A DNA stretch of 64,000 nt from NCBI RefSeq assembly GCF_964340395.1, contig NC_135561.1, positions 13,249,961 through 13,313,960 on the forward strand. Direction: 5' to 3'. The notes under the pieces were generated by a model. It saw nothing but the letters and a program-made list of their open reading frames with translations, was not told where the DNA came from and made no database searches. Positions 24,800 through 37,748 of the stretch are shown here, in pieces (position 1 is the stretch's first letter; every line of letters begins with the position of its first letter). Source of the DNA: Glandiceps talaboti. Taxonomy: Eukaryota; Hemichordata; Enteropneusta; Spengelidae. The translations under genes were made by a program, and so were the position numbers.

Positions 24800-25060
24800 C
24801 AAGATGGATATTGAATCCACCGGTATCACACGTAATTCTCTGGAAACCTTGTCTTTTGTCGAAATATTTACACCAGACTGGCAAAAATTTAAAAAGCTGA
24901 AGTTTCACTTCAAAAATATGACATATATAGTTAATTATTACCAAGAAAGATGCAAACAAAGACGAAATTTTGGCAACAATGAGTGCGTCTGGCAGAAATG
25001 GCGGCCATTCAGTAAAATCTTTGATTACCCAGCATGCCGTTTGATTAGTGCTTCAGAACA
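24800..25060 (-). promoter_or_regulatory. Candidate promoter with YY1-like and ZNF143-like motifs
   Basis: CCAAGATGGATA (about 24810) and GAAATGGCGGCC (about 24995) fit the YY1 core, and TTACCCAGCATGCCG (about 25025) fits the ZNF143/Staf site. CpG dinucleotides are more frequent here than in the flanks. It could be the start of the minus-strand ZNF800-like gene about 7 kb upstream of the candidate noncoding exon. This is inference; no transcript evidence. Confidence 0.3.
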
Positions 25061-26530
25061 AAAGCAAGGGGTGGTTGTCGTGTTTAATTCTTTATCTGGC
25101 CCGCATCCCAAAAAAGATTTATAACAAACGACACCTCAAAAGATGCTTAACTGTAAAACCTAAAAGTTGATAGTATAAATCCTAAATCTTCATCATTAAT
25201 TAAAAGAGAAAAAGGCATCAGCGCAACAGCGTACTGTTTCCATCCCCGAAGTTCATATAATGGTTTCTCCCAATTCGACAATGAAATTTGCTGCTCCCCA
25301 AAATTCACGAAATTCGCCGCATTTTGCGGCAAATTTATCGCTGATGATGGTAAAATATTCCTCTGCATAGGTGGCATGAAATTTAAATTATTTTTAATGG
25401 TCTGTGACCAAATGCGTAACAATTGCTGTGAACTGAGTTCAAAATAAAAATAGTAATATTGGTTTCGGAGAGAGTGTTTTATGTGCATACGTCCGTCTGC
25501 TTTCTTCGACAGTTGTTTTCTCAACGCATTGATCTGTCATTTGCTTTTGTCCTTGTCATCAGATGTGCATCCTCAGTGCTATTCTCATGTGATTTGATGG
25601 AAGGTCGTGAGATTGGCAAAAGTTTAAACGGCACAACTTCTTTTTTACATTTTTTTTTTACAATTTTCTTTGTTTGACATCACCGAGAAGTTGAATTATG
25701 TGAAGATTTTATGCCATAATTTGTCGGTAATAAAATACTAGTAGTATATTATAGACGCCGTCGTGTGCGCTGCACCAGGTCTGGCGTCCTCAACCCCCAC
25801 TATGTAACGCACTTGCTTCGCTTTGGTTGGCTTTGACATTTGTGATCGTCCACCAATGAAAACGAGCACTCGTATTTTAAGCATAGTTTTAGATATATGT
25901 AGAGCACCTAGCCCGTAAATCCGCGTTGTGAGGCGGTTAAATCTGCCAAGAACAATCCCATGGGTTTTGTTTCGAACAGTCGGATATCATGGGATATTGA
26001 CTTGGCTGGCTCACACTGTTTTTACAACGGATGTCCATCGTGGCCTAATTGGTTTTATTAAAATGCTATTTATAATTAAAACACTTGAATTGAACCACAT
26101 ATGCTAAAATGGTGCTCCATGGGGAGACTCGAATCCGATGGCGAAAAACACGGAAGTTCTAGTTGATTAAAATTTGCACATTTCAGTATGGACCACAGAG
26201 CATGCAGAGCCTAAGTGTACACTACACCTGCGTTCAACCATACGGTGCGCATTGCTGCAGTGAAATTGCAGAAATATTTAAGAGCTATTGAATTATAAAA
26301 GTCCGTTACTGGATTTTACACGACACCCAGCTATACTGAACTGGCCACTGTATGCAGTATTTCGACCTGCTAAAAATGCTTCAGAAATTCTCTTTCGGAC
26401 ACAAATATGGCAGAGAAAAATAGCATACAGTAAACACATGTAAATGTATGGTAAGTATCAACTACCAGTATTTTAGATTTTTAATTCTCCGTCCGCTAAC
26501 GCACTGTATCACTTACATTTGTTACTTTAC
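25061..26530. other. Unassigned DNA
   Basis: Relatively CpG-rich near 25740-26060, with no recognised gene. A 125-codon frame at 25147-25524 (-) has no known similarity. Confidence 0.35.
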
Positions 26531-26539
26531 GGTTTGTAT

Positions 26540-26683
26540 GTGGTGGTGGTGGTGGTGGTGGTGGTGGTGGTGGTGGTGGTGGTGGTGGTGGTGGTGGTGG
26601 TGGTGGTGGTGGTGGTGTGGTGTGGTGGTGGTGGTGGTGGTGGTGGTGGTGGTGGTGGTGGTGGTGGTGGTGGTGGTGGTGGC

Positions 26684-26771
<88 letters not shown>

Positions 26772-26772
26772 G
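26540..26772. repeat. Compound (GGT)n-(GAT)n microsatellite
   Basis: About 140 bp of GGT units with one GTGTG slip near 26615, switching to about 90 bp of GAT units. Homopolymeric open frames on both strands are artefacts. Confidence 0.97.
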
Positions 26773-29229
26773 TTGTGGTAGCGAAGCGCCGTTTCTCCAA
26801 AATAGCCCCTCATCAAACACTGTGCGTGAGTGCAAATTGGAACATGTGATGTCTTTGCCAACTATGATATTAAAGTAGTTCTCCGCTTTATAGTATATTC
26901 TTAATGTATGCACGCTCCTGATAATCTCAGTCGCAGCCTCTAAAGAATAGATCCATTGAAGCTCATATGTTGTCGGTTGTCATTGATTTTACGAAATGCT
27001 GGCGGCTAAGCACAGTTGGAGCGTTGTGAGTCCCCTACAGTTATTTCATTTTCCGGTGGGTCACGCATGCATGAATGCCTGTGCATATACCGTATACAAG
27101 TTCACAGCCGTGCAGGGGCCTAGTAACGTATGATTTGTGGGGGTACTTGGCACTGTAATGGGTACAGGTGTACCCTAGAGGATTCAAATTACTGACACAG
27201 ACGCTAAAATGAAACAAACTAAGGTGGTTAAAAGTTGCCAGGAACTAGGAGGTCAAATCTCAAATTCAGCCAGAAAATAGCAGTTAAAAATCTCGAAAAG
27301 TTTGGAAACTACGCATTGAAAAGTGTCGTTAAAATGTCGGTGAAAATTGGCATATAAACTCGACACTTGCATTCAAAGAGGTGGGGCCAAACCTATATAG
27401 TACCTACAGAATCTAAAATCTACTCATGAGTCGAAGGGGGGGGGGGGGGGTTCAAAACCGCGGTACATATATAAATCCCCTTACAATGTGAGTAACACCC
27501 CCGGAGGGCCGGGATTTACCGAATGTACAATTACACTATTAGGTAAACTGTCAATTATTTCCCACAGTCAGTTATGGAACCCTCTTAGTGTTAATGAGGA
27601 CTCACCCTTTTATCATAAAATGTATACGTACTTGGCGGATTGCGATATGAAAACAGTCACGGGATGTCATGTAAGGCCAAAAATAAAATGATTTTTTTTT
27701 CTGCTAGGGAAAATGCAAAAGTAATGCGGTGACGCGGTTCATTTTTAAGCGCCATCGTGCTAAGCTATATATTTATACACAGAGAGGAAAAAAATATCCT
27801 TTACAGGCTATCCAAATTTTTATTGAACTGTACATTTTAGTATGATATGTATCAACACACACAAAAAATGTCTAAAACTGTACCCACGTGTACATGACAA
27901 GCAATTACGTATCTTATGGTGCTGGCGCATTACTGATAGTACAAGCAAGTTAAAAGGCTGATGTATACTGGGCCGTCGCTTGCAATTGAGTACAGATATA
28001 ACTTATAAAAGATCCAATGACATAATTTACAGATCTAGAACGTATACAAATGTCGAGGAAATCCCAATTATATGCAATCAACAGTTCTTAGCAATATATG
28101 CCAGCAAGACATTTTGTACTTGTCATAGAAAAGCATGCATCGATATCAATATTTATAATGATAGTATTTTCACTGATAGATGACAAAGGCTTATAAACGC
28201 AGTTTATTAATTACAAATTAAGAATTTAATCTGTATCATGAAACTAATAAACCTGCAAGCACTGAGGAGCCTACCACTTCACAGCTCTTTCTTGGGAAAA
28301 GGGGCATATTCAAAGCTACGGCGAACAGATTCTCAGGTGACGCAAGCGGAGACGAGAAACAAAACACTCTTTTTTTCTTGGCCTAACCAAGACTTAGCGT
28401 TTAAACTTTAATGCAGTGATTTTTAAAAAATAAAAATACGTATACTCGTAGAAAATTGCAAACTAGACTGCAAATTTTATATGTGGAATCTGGGGAGTAA
28501 TAGGCATACATATATGTGAAATTAAATCAACAAAAAGATATATTTTATTTACAAGAGTAGTAATATTGTTGTTTACAAAAGCTTCCCACAACACAGGTGG
28601 CGACAAGATATTTAATTTTCCTGGACATACCACAGGGGCCCAGGCTTATATGAGTTAGTTCTGTCAACGAAAAACAAAACAAAACAAAACAAACAAACAA
28701 ACAAACAAACGAATACACATCAACACTTACAAACATGAACGATAGAGTGATTACATATCAACAATGTTTCTATGCAAGAAGAATTACAAAATTTTAATTT
28801 GCTACATGTGTGAAATGGTCACTGGAGTGGGTTATTCCAACGAGACCCTTTTTATACAGAGTGATTCGTTATCCTCGATGTCGTATGTACACAATTAATA
28901 GTTTGACATGCGAAGTTGGGATGGGGCCGGAAATACCCGACAACTCTCGAAGTAAATCCGACAAGTACCGACTGTCATTTTAAGGTGTTTGCAGACTCTT
29001 TTTGAGGTTTTAGAACCAGAATACGTTTTACTAACATCCCCTCTCGCAAAATAGCAATAATGAATCGCCTCTAAAGATAATAACTAATTACAAAATGTAA
29101 TCAACTATATGCAAATGACTTAAAGTTAAAAGCAACATCAACAAATGTATTGTACAGTATCTACTTAATAGTAATTTATTATCATCAAGTTATGTACCCA
29201 AATAAATTATGTAAAAATCGACGTTTGTG
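26773..29229. other. Unassigned DNA, no gene seen
   Basis: Contains a G run (~27436), a second copy of short repeat F (28005-28100) and an (AAAC)n run near 28675-28710. No coding exon recognised. Confidence 0.35.
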
Positions 29230-29560
29230 TTTTAAAACCTACACTAACTGCAACTGAGATATTTGTTCATTAAATAAACAAATATATATTCACTTAAAAA
29301 AGTCAAATACTTATTTAAAAAAGGAAATTGTATCTGTTTCTGTTAATTAGTCACAGTGGTATTACAGTAGTATTATCCGTAGGCTGTGAAGTGACAACTT
29401 TTAAATCTTGAGCAAATTCGAAAACTAGGTTTTGAATTTGTAATTATGTTAACTCTGCAGCACTAGTTTGTAACTGTAGTAAGCTTATCATTTTTATTAG
29501 ACCGCTGCAATTTGTTCATTAAAAAAACAATAATCAGACATTGTACATGTTAATTTGTGG
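29230..29560 (-). repeat. Dispersed repeat family E, copy 4
   Basis: Collinear with 5105-5400 over CCTACACTAACTGCAA, TATTATCCGTAGG, AAATCTTGAGC and TAGTTTGTAACTG blocks. Confidence 0.6.
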
Positions 29561-29859
29561 TCGATCTTATCCATTAGCGCATTGTTATCATGAATATGTA
29601 TGTATTCAAAAGATATTGCCTAATTACAAAATTAATTATGCAAATTAATCACTAAAATTCAAAGGAACATCAACAGGTATTATAAATTGTAGGACACATT
29701 CACTTTGTCATTACTAATGCATACACGAAATTGTATGATGCTTGAATCATGCATTCCAAAGATATTGCCTAAATTCCTGAAATCGTCAGTTATGCAAATA
29801 CACATAATTAATATTCACAGAATGCTATTACCCAAAGTTAATTAGTTCTACTTTTTCTC

Positions 29860-30050
29860 ATAAGGATGAAACGTACTATACGTTCATTTCAGCTGGCCCA
29901 GCAGTTTTAGAGGAAATGATGACACTAATCATGATAGACAGATCTAGGCAGACAAGCAGAGAGACAGAGAGACAAATGTACGATCGGAGGGACGGACGGA
30001 GGGACGGACATACAGACAGACTGGGAACCATTGCATAACCTCCCTTACGT
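29860..30050 (+). repeat. Interspersed repeat tail with (GACA)/(GGAC)n
   Basis: TTTCAGCTGGCCCAGCAGTT followed by GACAGACA and GGACGGAC runs, then ATAACCTCCCTTACG. The layout of a conserved block plus microsatellite-like tail suggests the 3' end of a degenerate non-LTR element. Only one copy is in the window. Confidence 0.4.
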
Positions 30051-30091
30051 TAGGTATAAATAATCATCGAGAATAGCACATCAAAGTTGTT

Positions 30092-30095
30092 GTAG

Positions 30096-30148
<53 letters not shown>

Positions 30149-30178
30149 GCTGTTGCTGCTGTTGCTGATGCTGCTGCT
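30092..30178. repeat. (TTG)n grading into (CTG)n
   Basis: About 60 bp of TTG units followed by imperfect CTG/TTG units. Confidence 0.95.
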
Positions 30179-31318
30179 GTCATCGTTTTACAGTTCCATC
30201 AAAATGAGGTGATGTGAGATTTGTTTTATCATTTGAAATCAAATTAGATATCTATGATCAGTAAATCTAGATAATACTCGTATACATTAAATTCGGTCAA
30301 CTTAGTTTATATAGCTAGTATTAGTAAGACTCTCTCTAATATATCACTGGTAATTTAAGGATTAAGACGATGTATATATACGTTGATTTACGTTTCCCAT
30401 GATGTTGATTTATGGAAATATTTGTTCATCGCCTCACGTATATACTGATTAGGTGTAATCAATTGCTAACTTGATACACTGAAGTATCGTATAGCACCCT
30501 ACAGTACACCGTCGTCATTGATGTTGCGAGTGATTATTTCCACTGAACACCGACCCCAACCATAAATGCCAGGAGGGATGAACAGTTTTTTTCTCCATGA
30601 TTTCAATATCACTTTTTTTGTTTTTCTCTACATTTTAAATGAGCTAAGGTTTTAAATACTCACAATATTCCTCAAATTTAACAGTCTTTTCCTATTTACT
30701 ACCATTATCAATGTCTTGTCAGCGTTTATCAACTTTGCATTAATTAGTGTAGAATGAGTTGCCCAATTAACACTTAAACCTCCCTTTGTGTAAACATTTA
30801 CCGACTATGGCCAAAACATTAATTTGAATTTCGAGAAAAAACAAGAAAATAATATTAGAATTCCCGGAAAGCAAGAAAAAAGTTGGGGGGGGGATACATT
30901 TTGTTGTATAGTAGAAGGTATGTTGTACTTACAGGAACATATTCATACTTAGTGGAACATATTCATACTTATGGGACATTCAGTAATCACAGGAGGGACT
31001 CTGCCTGGGCTGTTGCTTAAACTGTGACCATCATATCCCCGATTCCGTCGACATCGTACTAAAAATTGACCCTCCCTCGCATTTCTTTCTCTAAAATGTG
31101 ACAACCCCCCCCCCCGTTAAAGAAGTTCAAAACGTGTAGCCTTCAGACTTAGTCATAGTAATTAAAGTTGACATTGTGTGTTGGCACACTGTCATGGACT
31201 CACAAACCTGCATGGATGAATTTCTGTATAATTTTAAGTGTGGGTGTATTCGCCGTATTAAAAGAGCAATGCCCAACACAAAAACAACCATAAAACCATG
31301 GATTAAATGCTATATGTC
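30179..31318. other. Unassigned DNA
   Basis: Includes a 22-bp direct duplication (GGAACATATTCATACTTA) at about 30932-30975. No gene seen. Confidence 0.4.
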
Positions 31319-31350
<32 letters not shown>

Positions 31351-31394
31351 TCAGACAGACAGGCAGGCAGGCAGGCAGACAGGCAGGCAGGCAT

Positions 31395-31441
<47 letters not shown>

Positions 31442-31609
31442 TATATTTATCTATCTCTCCTAGACGTATTGACAGATATACAGGACAGACAGACAGATGT
31501 ATGTATGAGCTAGATAAATTGATAGATATAGACAGTCAGACAGACAGACAGACAGACAGTCAGTCACTCAGACAGACAGTCAGACAGACAGACAGACAGA
31601 CAGCCAGTC

Positions 31610-31658
<49 letters not shown>

Positions 31659-31697
31659 GTCAGTCAGTCAGTCAGTCAGTCAGTCAGACAGACAGAC
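31319..31697. repeat. Compound (ATAG)n/(CAGG)n/(CAGA)n/(CAGT)n array
   Basis: Tetranucleotide blocks change identity several times, with a short non-repetitive bridge at about 31446-31530. Confidence 0.95.
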
Positions 31698-32153
31698 GAA
31701 AGATAAAAGATGCAATTAATGTACATTATATCGTCAAAGCTGTACAAGAAGCGAAAAGAAGTTGCATCCTAGGATCGTGTTTAGTTAGAATACAAAGTGA
31801 TGCTAAACAACGAGGTACAACAAGACGAACAGTTGCATTAAAAGCTGAACTGTGTTTAAAGAAGTCCATCCAGTTATCTTACAACTCAATATGAACTGAT
31901 TGATATAATTTTAATACGGTTTAATTTGATATCACATTACATACTACATCACTCTCTAGTGGTAATAAAATTATTCAAATTATTCAAAACCTTTTAGAAT
32001 GATTAAGTCTTATGGCTAATTCAGTTATTTGCTGTTCTGGTATGAACTGTCAATCATATTTGGCTACTCACTGAGTGACTGAACTATAATGTATCACGAG
32101 TATTACAGTTGCCCATATATAATATACTTATATAATGAGTGAGAAAAACGCTA

Positions 32154-32154
<1 letters not shown>
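31698..32154. other. Unassigned DNA
   Basis: No coding signal recognised. Confidence 0.4.

Positions 32155-32236
<82 letters not shown>
32155..32236. repeat. (TA)n microsatellite
   Basis: Pure TA run of about 82 bp. Confidence 0.95.
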
Positions 32237-32240
<4 letters not shown>

Positions 32241-34375
32241 CGGTGTGTTCCGTTAAGTCACGTGATCCTTCACTACGTGAGAAGGAATATGAATTAACGA
32301 ACTCTTTATAGTGTTCTGAACAATAAGAAATAAAGAATCGCAGTGGCCCTTTAAGGCTCGATGACAAAGTACAATACATATCTGATTCAGTGATGTTTTT
32401 GGCTATTGATAGCTCTAAAGATACATTCAATGACGATAATTAGTAACAACAATGGACCCTTCGAAAAGTTCTGGAGCTTCAGTTCATGATTTCATACCAT
32501 ATGATTTCCTTACAATTACCGAGAAATATCACATTAATTAAAACTCTTGTTTAAATTCCAGACAAAAGAAAAACCCATATGTATGGCCCATAAACTACCA
32601 TTAATGCTAGGACCTGATATTGAAACCCTGGCTTTTAAATACAGTCTATATAAAAACGCAACCATGTTTTTTTATTTTTTATTTTTATTTCAGTTATGTG
32701 TGTTGTCAATCTGTTTGCATTGATTTAACGTTAACTGCTATTATACAGTAAGTGTTGTCTAAAAGCTACAGTCAATGACAAATACTTAACAACTGTCACC
32801 TACTCTTGCGTATAGATTATTTATAACTCTCCAAGGTTAAACTGCTCGTTAAAATCTAAAAGATTTAAATATCAAAACATACTAACGATTGAAATTGTGT
32901 TCACAGACAGACGTTTTCATCTACCAAGTTCATTAATAACTGACACATCCTACTCTATATATGCAAGTTACTTACATAATCGTGTATTATAACCTCATTG
33001 AACAGGGGAGAGCTCGCTAGGCCCGGAGGGATTTTTACAAGGCCAGCGAAAGTATGCTGATTCAAGGGACGCGTTAAACAAAATCACATGTAGCAGCAGA
33101 CATTTTGGTTTGTGTTTGCATATTAAGTAACTGATTTACATAATCAGCATAGCAAAGCTTTGCCACTGGCATTGAGTCGTACAAGTTTTTGTCAAAGAAC
33201 GGTTTTATTTTGACATCGTGGTGTATATATTGGCATAAATTGTGCCGAAAAAAGATAGCTGCCAATCGTTGTAAGCACAGTACGTAAAGATTTGTATCGC
33301 CTGACGACATCAAAAACCCGCCAAATTCACACAACAAACATATCCCTGATGTTACAATTTGATTTAGTCGATTTCATATGAGTATAGTCGCTATAAAGTC
33401 TGTTAACAACTAACATTGTCTGAAAATGGCATGTCAAAATATTAATTTCCGCTCATTAATACAAGAGGTGTGTTTTATTAATGATACATACACAAGAAAT
33501 CATAGACCATGTCCTTCTCACGTGTCACGGTACAATCCACCTTCGTTTAGACAGGTGATCACATGATCCATCGATGGTGATGTTGTCATTAAACACAGGA
33601 AACGATAACTCGTGCTTTCCTTCATATGCAAGCAGTCTCACATAACTTACTAGAATTTGATCAGTGACGGAGGGGGGGGGGGTCATAAACAGTTTGATGT
33701 CTTGATATGCTAGTGAATCTTCATCAAATATATGATGTCACATGACAGTTGTAGTTATAGACTATATACACCACAATTTCCGATTATTTTATCTTACTCT
33801 ACGTTAACACCATAAATTCATTATGTAAACAAAATGTTCATATCCAAGTATTGTAGGGCCGAAGATGACAAACCACATTACTCTAACACAGAGGACACTC
33901 TAAGAAAGCATTTTAAAATAAGTCTGTTTACAAGGCAAGGTCAGTCCAGTCAACCCTGCTGTGCAAATGTATAAATGGGGATCTGTTAGGTCAGAGGTTG
34001 CAATGGATTAAATGCTCCTTAGGGAGTTGGTCATGGGGAAGTTATATTTGGTTGTTGTTACGTTATAGGTCTGTGTCAGGGGTAATAACTAATCACCTAG
34101 CATTATGGTCAGGACATCCCTTGTGGAAGGTAATTTATAAATGACTGTGTATCCTTATTAATATTAGTAGTTATCACCCAGGGTATTATCATATTTGTAC
34201 AGTATATATAGTCTGTATGATAATATGGTATTCAAAAATATTTTGTTTTTATTCAATCTATGTTGTCTACTATCCCTTGATACTTTGTATAAATATCCAT
34301 TGCTTTATGCACTCATTCACTCATATAACTTTTACAGAGTTTCGTTATTCATTTCTTGTAATTTTGTACTGTACT
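32237..34375. other. Unassigned DNA, no gene seen
   Basis: An 87-codon minus-strand frame (33074-33337) resembles no family I know, and no splice support was found. A short G run lies near 33670. Confidence 0.35.
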
Positions 34376-34712
34376 GTGTTGTGATGCGTTGTGTTGTGTT
34401 GTGTTGTGTTGAGTTGCGATGCGATGTGTTGTGCTGTGTTGCGTTGCGATGTGTTGTGTTGTGCTGTGCCATGTTGTGTTGTGTTGTGTTGTATTGTGCT
34501 GCGCTGTGCCGTGTTGTGTTTTGTACGTGATGTGATGTGATGTGATGTGTTGTGCTGTGCTGCGCCGTGTTGCGTAGTGATGTGATGTATTGTGTTGTGT
34601 TGCGCTGTGCATTGCCGTGTTGTGTTGTGTTGTGTTGTGCTGTGCTGTGTTGTGTTGTGTTGTGTTGTGATGTGATGTGATGTGATGTGATGTGATGTGT
34701 TGTGCTAGCGCT
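34376..34712. repeat. Variable pentanucleotide satellite (TGTGN)n
   Basis: Almost all of this stretch is 5-bp units TGTGT, TGTGC, TGCGN or GATGT in register, including a run of GTGAT units near 34670-34695. A shorter tract of the same type lies at 35288-35337. Confidence 0.9.
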
Positions 34713-35394
34713 GTGTTGTTTCTCTCCGTTAAAACAAATACCCATCGAGGAGTACAGAATAATGTCATAGTAGAATTTTTAACATTAATAACGAAATCAC
34801 AACGAATGCGATATACGTAATAATGATGACGACTAGACGAGTGGGTGGCTGCGTTGCCAACAGACACCGTGAACAATCAACCCTCTACGTTACTAGTAGG
34901 TACCAAAGTGTCTATGGAGCTCGAGGTGACGCCATTGAATTTGTTAACGTCATCATTGGACTGTGTATTCATGTACGCTCTCATGAGACCGACCAGTACG
35001 TAAACACCATCGGACTTTGTAGAAATACACAAAAATTATGTGTGAAAAAAACCCGATACTGTTGATACTGTTTGACTAAAAAGTAGACATTATCTGCAAC
35101 GGTACGTTGAGTTCACAACAATTATCAAAGAATCGAGATTCTGGAAATCTTAGCCTCGTCCTCATCTGGTGTGAAGCCCCCAAAATACACAAAAACCAAT
35201 CCAATTACACGCGCACCAACTATTACTATTAACATATACATGCAGAATGACATACACATGATAACACATGCCCTCCTTTTTTCATCACGTGTTGTGTTGT
35301 GTTGTATTGTATTGTATTGTGTTGTGTTGTGTTGTGTAGATGTACAAATAACAAGGTACAGTAAATCCAACCGAATTGTTAGTTATTTGCTTAT
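34713..35394. other. Unassigned DNA with a short pentanucleotide tract
   Basis: The 35288-35337 tract repeats GTTGT/ATTGT units. An 80-codon frame (34823-35065, +) has no known similarity. Confidence 0.4.
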
Positions 35395-35660
35395 TTTTTG
35401 GGGAGGGGGTCTGTACTCTAAATTGAGTACCCCTAACTCGATGACGATTTCAACCTCATACATGTATATTATTGTACTTCATGTACTTCTAGACAAAATC
35501 TACCTCAAATTAAGATGTGGAATATCTAGTTATTGACATTTTAACAATTTTCAGCAAATATATTGTTGGTTATGGGATAAAAACATACTACTCCAGGTAC
35601 AACCAGTACACATGTAAAAGATTGCTATACAGCGTATAGGTCCAACAAATAGCACACTCT
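35395..35660 (+). repeat. Dispersed repeat family E, copy 5
   Basis: Shares ACGATTTCAACCT, CATTTTAACAATTTTCAG and AAATATATTGTTGGTT blocks with 16600-16850. Confidence 0.6.
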
Positions 35661-35780
35661 GTGGGGCATCGTTCAGCGTTTTCTTCTCACCACAATGCCA
35701 AGGTCTATATTCTCTCAGCTAAAGTCAACAAGATACAAATTATAGGAAAGCATAGCAACAGCATGCAAACATCAAGTGCT

Positions 35781-35947
35781 ACATACATACATACATACAT
35801 ACATACATGCATACATGCATACATGCATACATACATACATACATACATACATACATACATACTTATATACATACATAAACCTACATACATACATACATAC
35901 ATACATACATACATACATACATACATACACATACATACACACATACA

Positions 35948-35979
<32 letters not shown>

Positions 35980-36050
35980 CATACATACACATACATACAT
36001 ACACACATACATACACACATATACATACATATACATACATACATACATAA
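35781..36050. repeat. (CATA)n microsatellite
   Basis: About 270 bp of CATA units with occasional CATG and CACA variants. Confidence 0.95.
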
Positions 36051-36334
36051 CACATAAAAAATATAATGTATTCATACTTTATTTGATACATTTCATTGGA
36101 TATAGTGACAGTAAAGTCTGAAAGAAAGATAAATCATCTTTTGATTGTCATATAAGATCAATTATTTTAATACAAATACACTACAACAGAGGAAAAATGT
36201 CAAGTCCTAACAAAGAGAATCACATCTGAAATTATCCGATTATAAGTACCGATATTGTAAATTAACACCATATTATATAAACCAGTTATTTCCTTTAACA
36301 AACTACGAATTATTGATTTGATCTTAGCTATAAA

Positions 36335-36690
36335 GGCCTAAAAAAAATTGTTTGGTTCCTATTTTTTCACTGCTGACTCTAAACTTTTTTTTTATGCATT
36401 CGAGAAAAAGAAAATTGCAAAAATTGTGAAGTCTTGTGAAAAATAGTGGATGTCGAAACTAAAAAGACAATATGAAACTGTTCTGCCAATCTGTAGTGGG
36501 TGTACATCTGATGAGAAGAAACCAAGAACAGAGAGACCATATGGAAAACAACAGAAAACATAACTACCTGAACTAGACATTCACGTATGAAAAAAAAAAA
36601 AAAAAAAAATTTTTTTTTTAAAAATCCACCTTCTCTACCTATTCTAAAATTGAGTGTAATCGGAACCACACAATTTTTTTTAGGCCTAAT
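36335..36690 (+). mobile_element. MITE family D, copy 1
   Basis: Terminal inverted repeats AGGCCTAAAAAAAATTGTTT and its inverse AATTTTTTTTAGGCCTA. The interior is shared with 44310-44690 (same orientation) and 40303-40717 (opposite). It includes TAGTGGATG, AAAAAGACAATAT, GTACATCTGAT and GAACTAGACATTCAC blocks. No ORF. Confidence 0.85.
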
Positions 36691-37149
36691 GATGAAAGTG
36701 TTTGTTACACATCACATCATTGACATCAAGCTGGTTAGACAGAATTTCAAGCAGATCACCAAGTAACAAACAGATTCTGATCATTACTGTATCTTCACAC
36801 TCCTTTGGTTTTTACCTTCTAAATCACTTATGTAACTTTTACACAAATATTTTTGTAACAGTTCATATTTCCCAAATACTTCCCAATTCTTGTCAAGTAA
36901 CAAAACTATAAAGTTGGTCATTGTTTTTGTTGTTGTTCTCCCTTATCTTGCCTCTTAGGTTTTTGCCAGAAAACAAAACAATTTGTTAATGACATCATTG
37001 TCCACAGACACATCAACAATGTAGGCAGTGTCTATTTAGGTAGGTATGGTGAGGTATTTCTACGAGGTATTTTGTAAGAGGTATTTTTAGGTACTAAAAT
37101 TTGATAGGAAATTGTTACATTGTCTTTTAGGTGATGTACACCTATTTTT
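36691..37149. other. Unassigned DNA
   Basis: No coding signal recognised. Confidence 0.4.
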
Positions 37150-37315
37150 GAGTCTGTAAGGTATGCCATGACAGGGCGCCCTCACACATCAATCAAACCC
37201 TTTCATATTAGCATATCAGGTATGCCGTGATGGGGCGCCCTCACACATCAGTCGATGTCTTTCCTCTCGAGTAGGCTGGCGAGGGCACAGCAACACGACA
37301 TACCTTACAATCTAT
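37150..37315. repeat. Short MITE family C, copy 3, with duplicated left end
   Basis: The left-end block (AGGTATGCC.TGA..GGGCG, CCCTCACACATCA) occurs twice, at about 37158 and 37218. A single right end follows (GAGGGCACAGCAA, ACGACATACCTTACA). Confidence 0.75.
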
Positions 37316-37609
37316 GTTAATATGTTACTGATGTGACACAGAATGCTGTGAAAGAGCGTGATCATTAGTGGCCAATGGTTAATTATAGACACATCAATAC
37401 CATTATCATATTTTGGTCAACTATCCTAGTAACTAGCCTTTTGAAGGTACAGTGTTTTTGCATAGCCTAACTCCTTGATTTAGAGTGCCATGGGATACTA
37501 ATAGTGCTACTAAAATACTTATCATTTTGATAGAGATATTACCAAGTAAATTACCTAACTGAAACTGAATTATTGATATGCCATAGTTCACAAAATCTTT
37601 GTTTAATTC

Positions 37610-37748
37610 TCAGTACCTGCAATAGCACTTTACCTCATTCTAGAGGGTCAAACTAGAACAAGAAGGTTGACTTATTCTCAGTACCTGTGCAATAGCATTT
37701 TACCTCATTCTAGAGGGTCAAACTAGAACAAGAAGGTTGACTTATTTC
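37610..37748. repeat. Tandem duplication, ~69 bp x 2
   Basis: TTCTCAGTACCTG, CAATAGCATTTTACCTCATT and CTAGAGGGTCAAACTAGAAC occur twice in tandem. The copies differ by a 2-bp TG and one substitution, so the duplication is recent. Confidence 0.95.

Noticed and set aside
24804-25124. 106-codon + strand ORF
   Set aside because: No recognisable domain; it overlaps the candidate promoter motifs and lacks splice or polyA context.
26448-26913. Open frames of up to 133 codons of poly-Trp, Val, Asp, His and similar
   Set aside because: All come from (GGT)n and (GAT)n microsatellites read in six frames.
36500-36530. CTGATGAG...GAAAC in MITE D as another hammerhead
   Set aside because: Only two bases separate the boxes, so stem II cannot form, and copy 3 has lost the first box.
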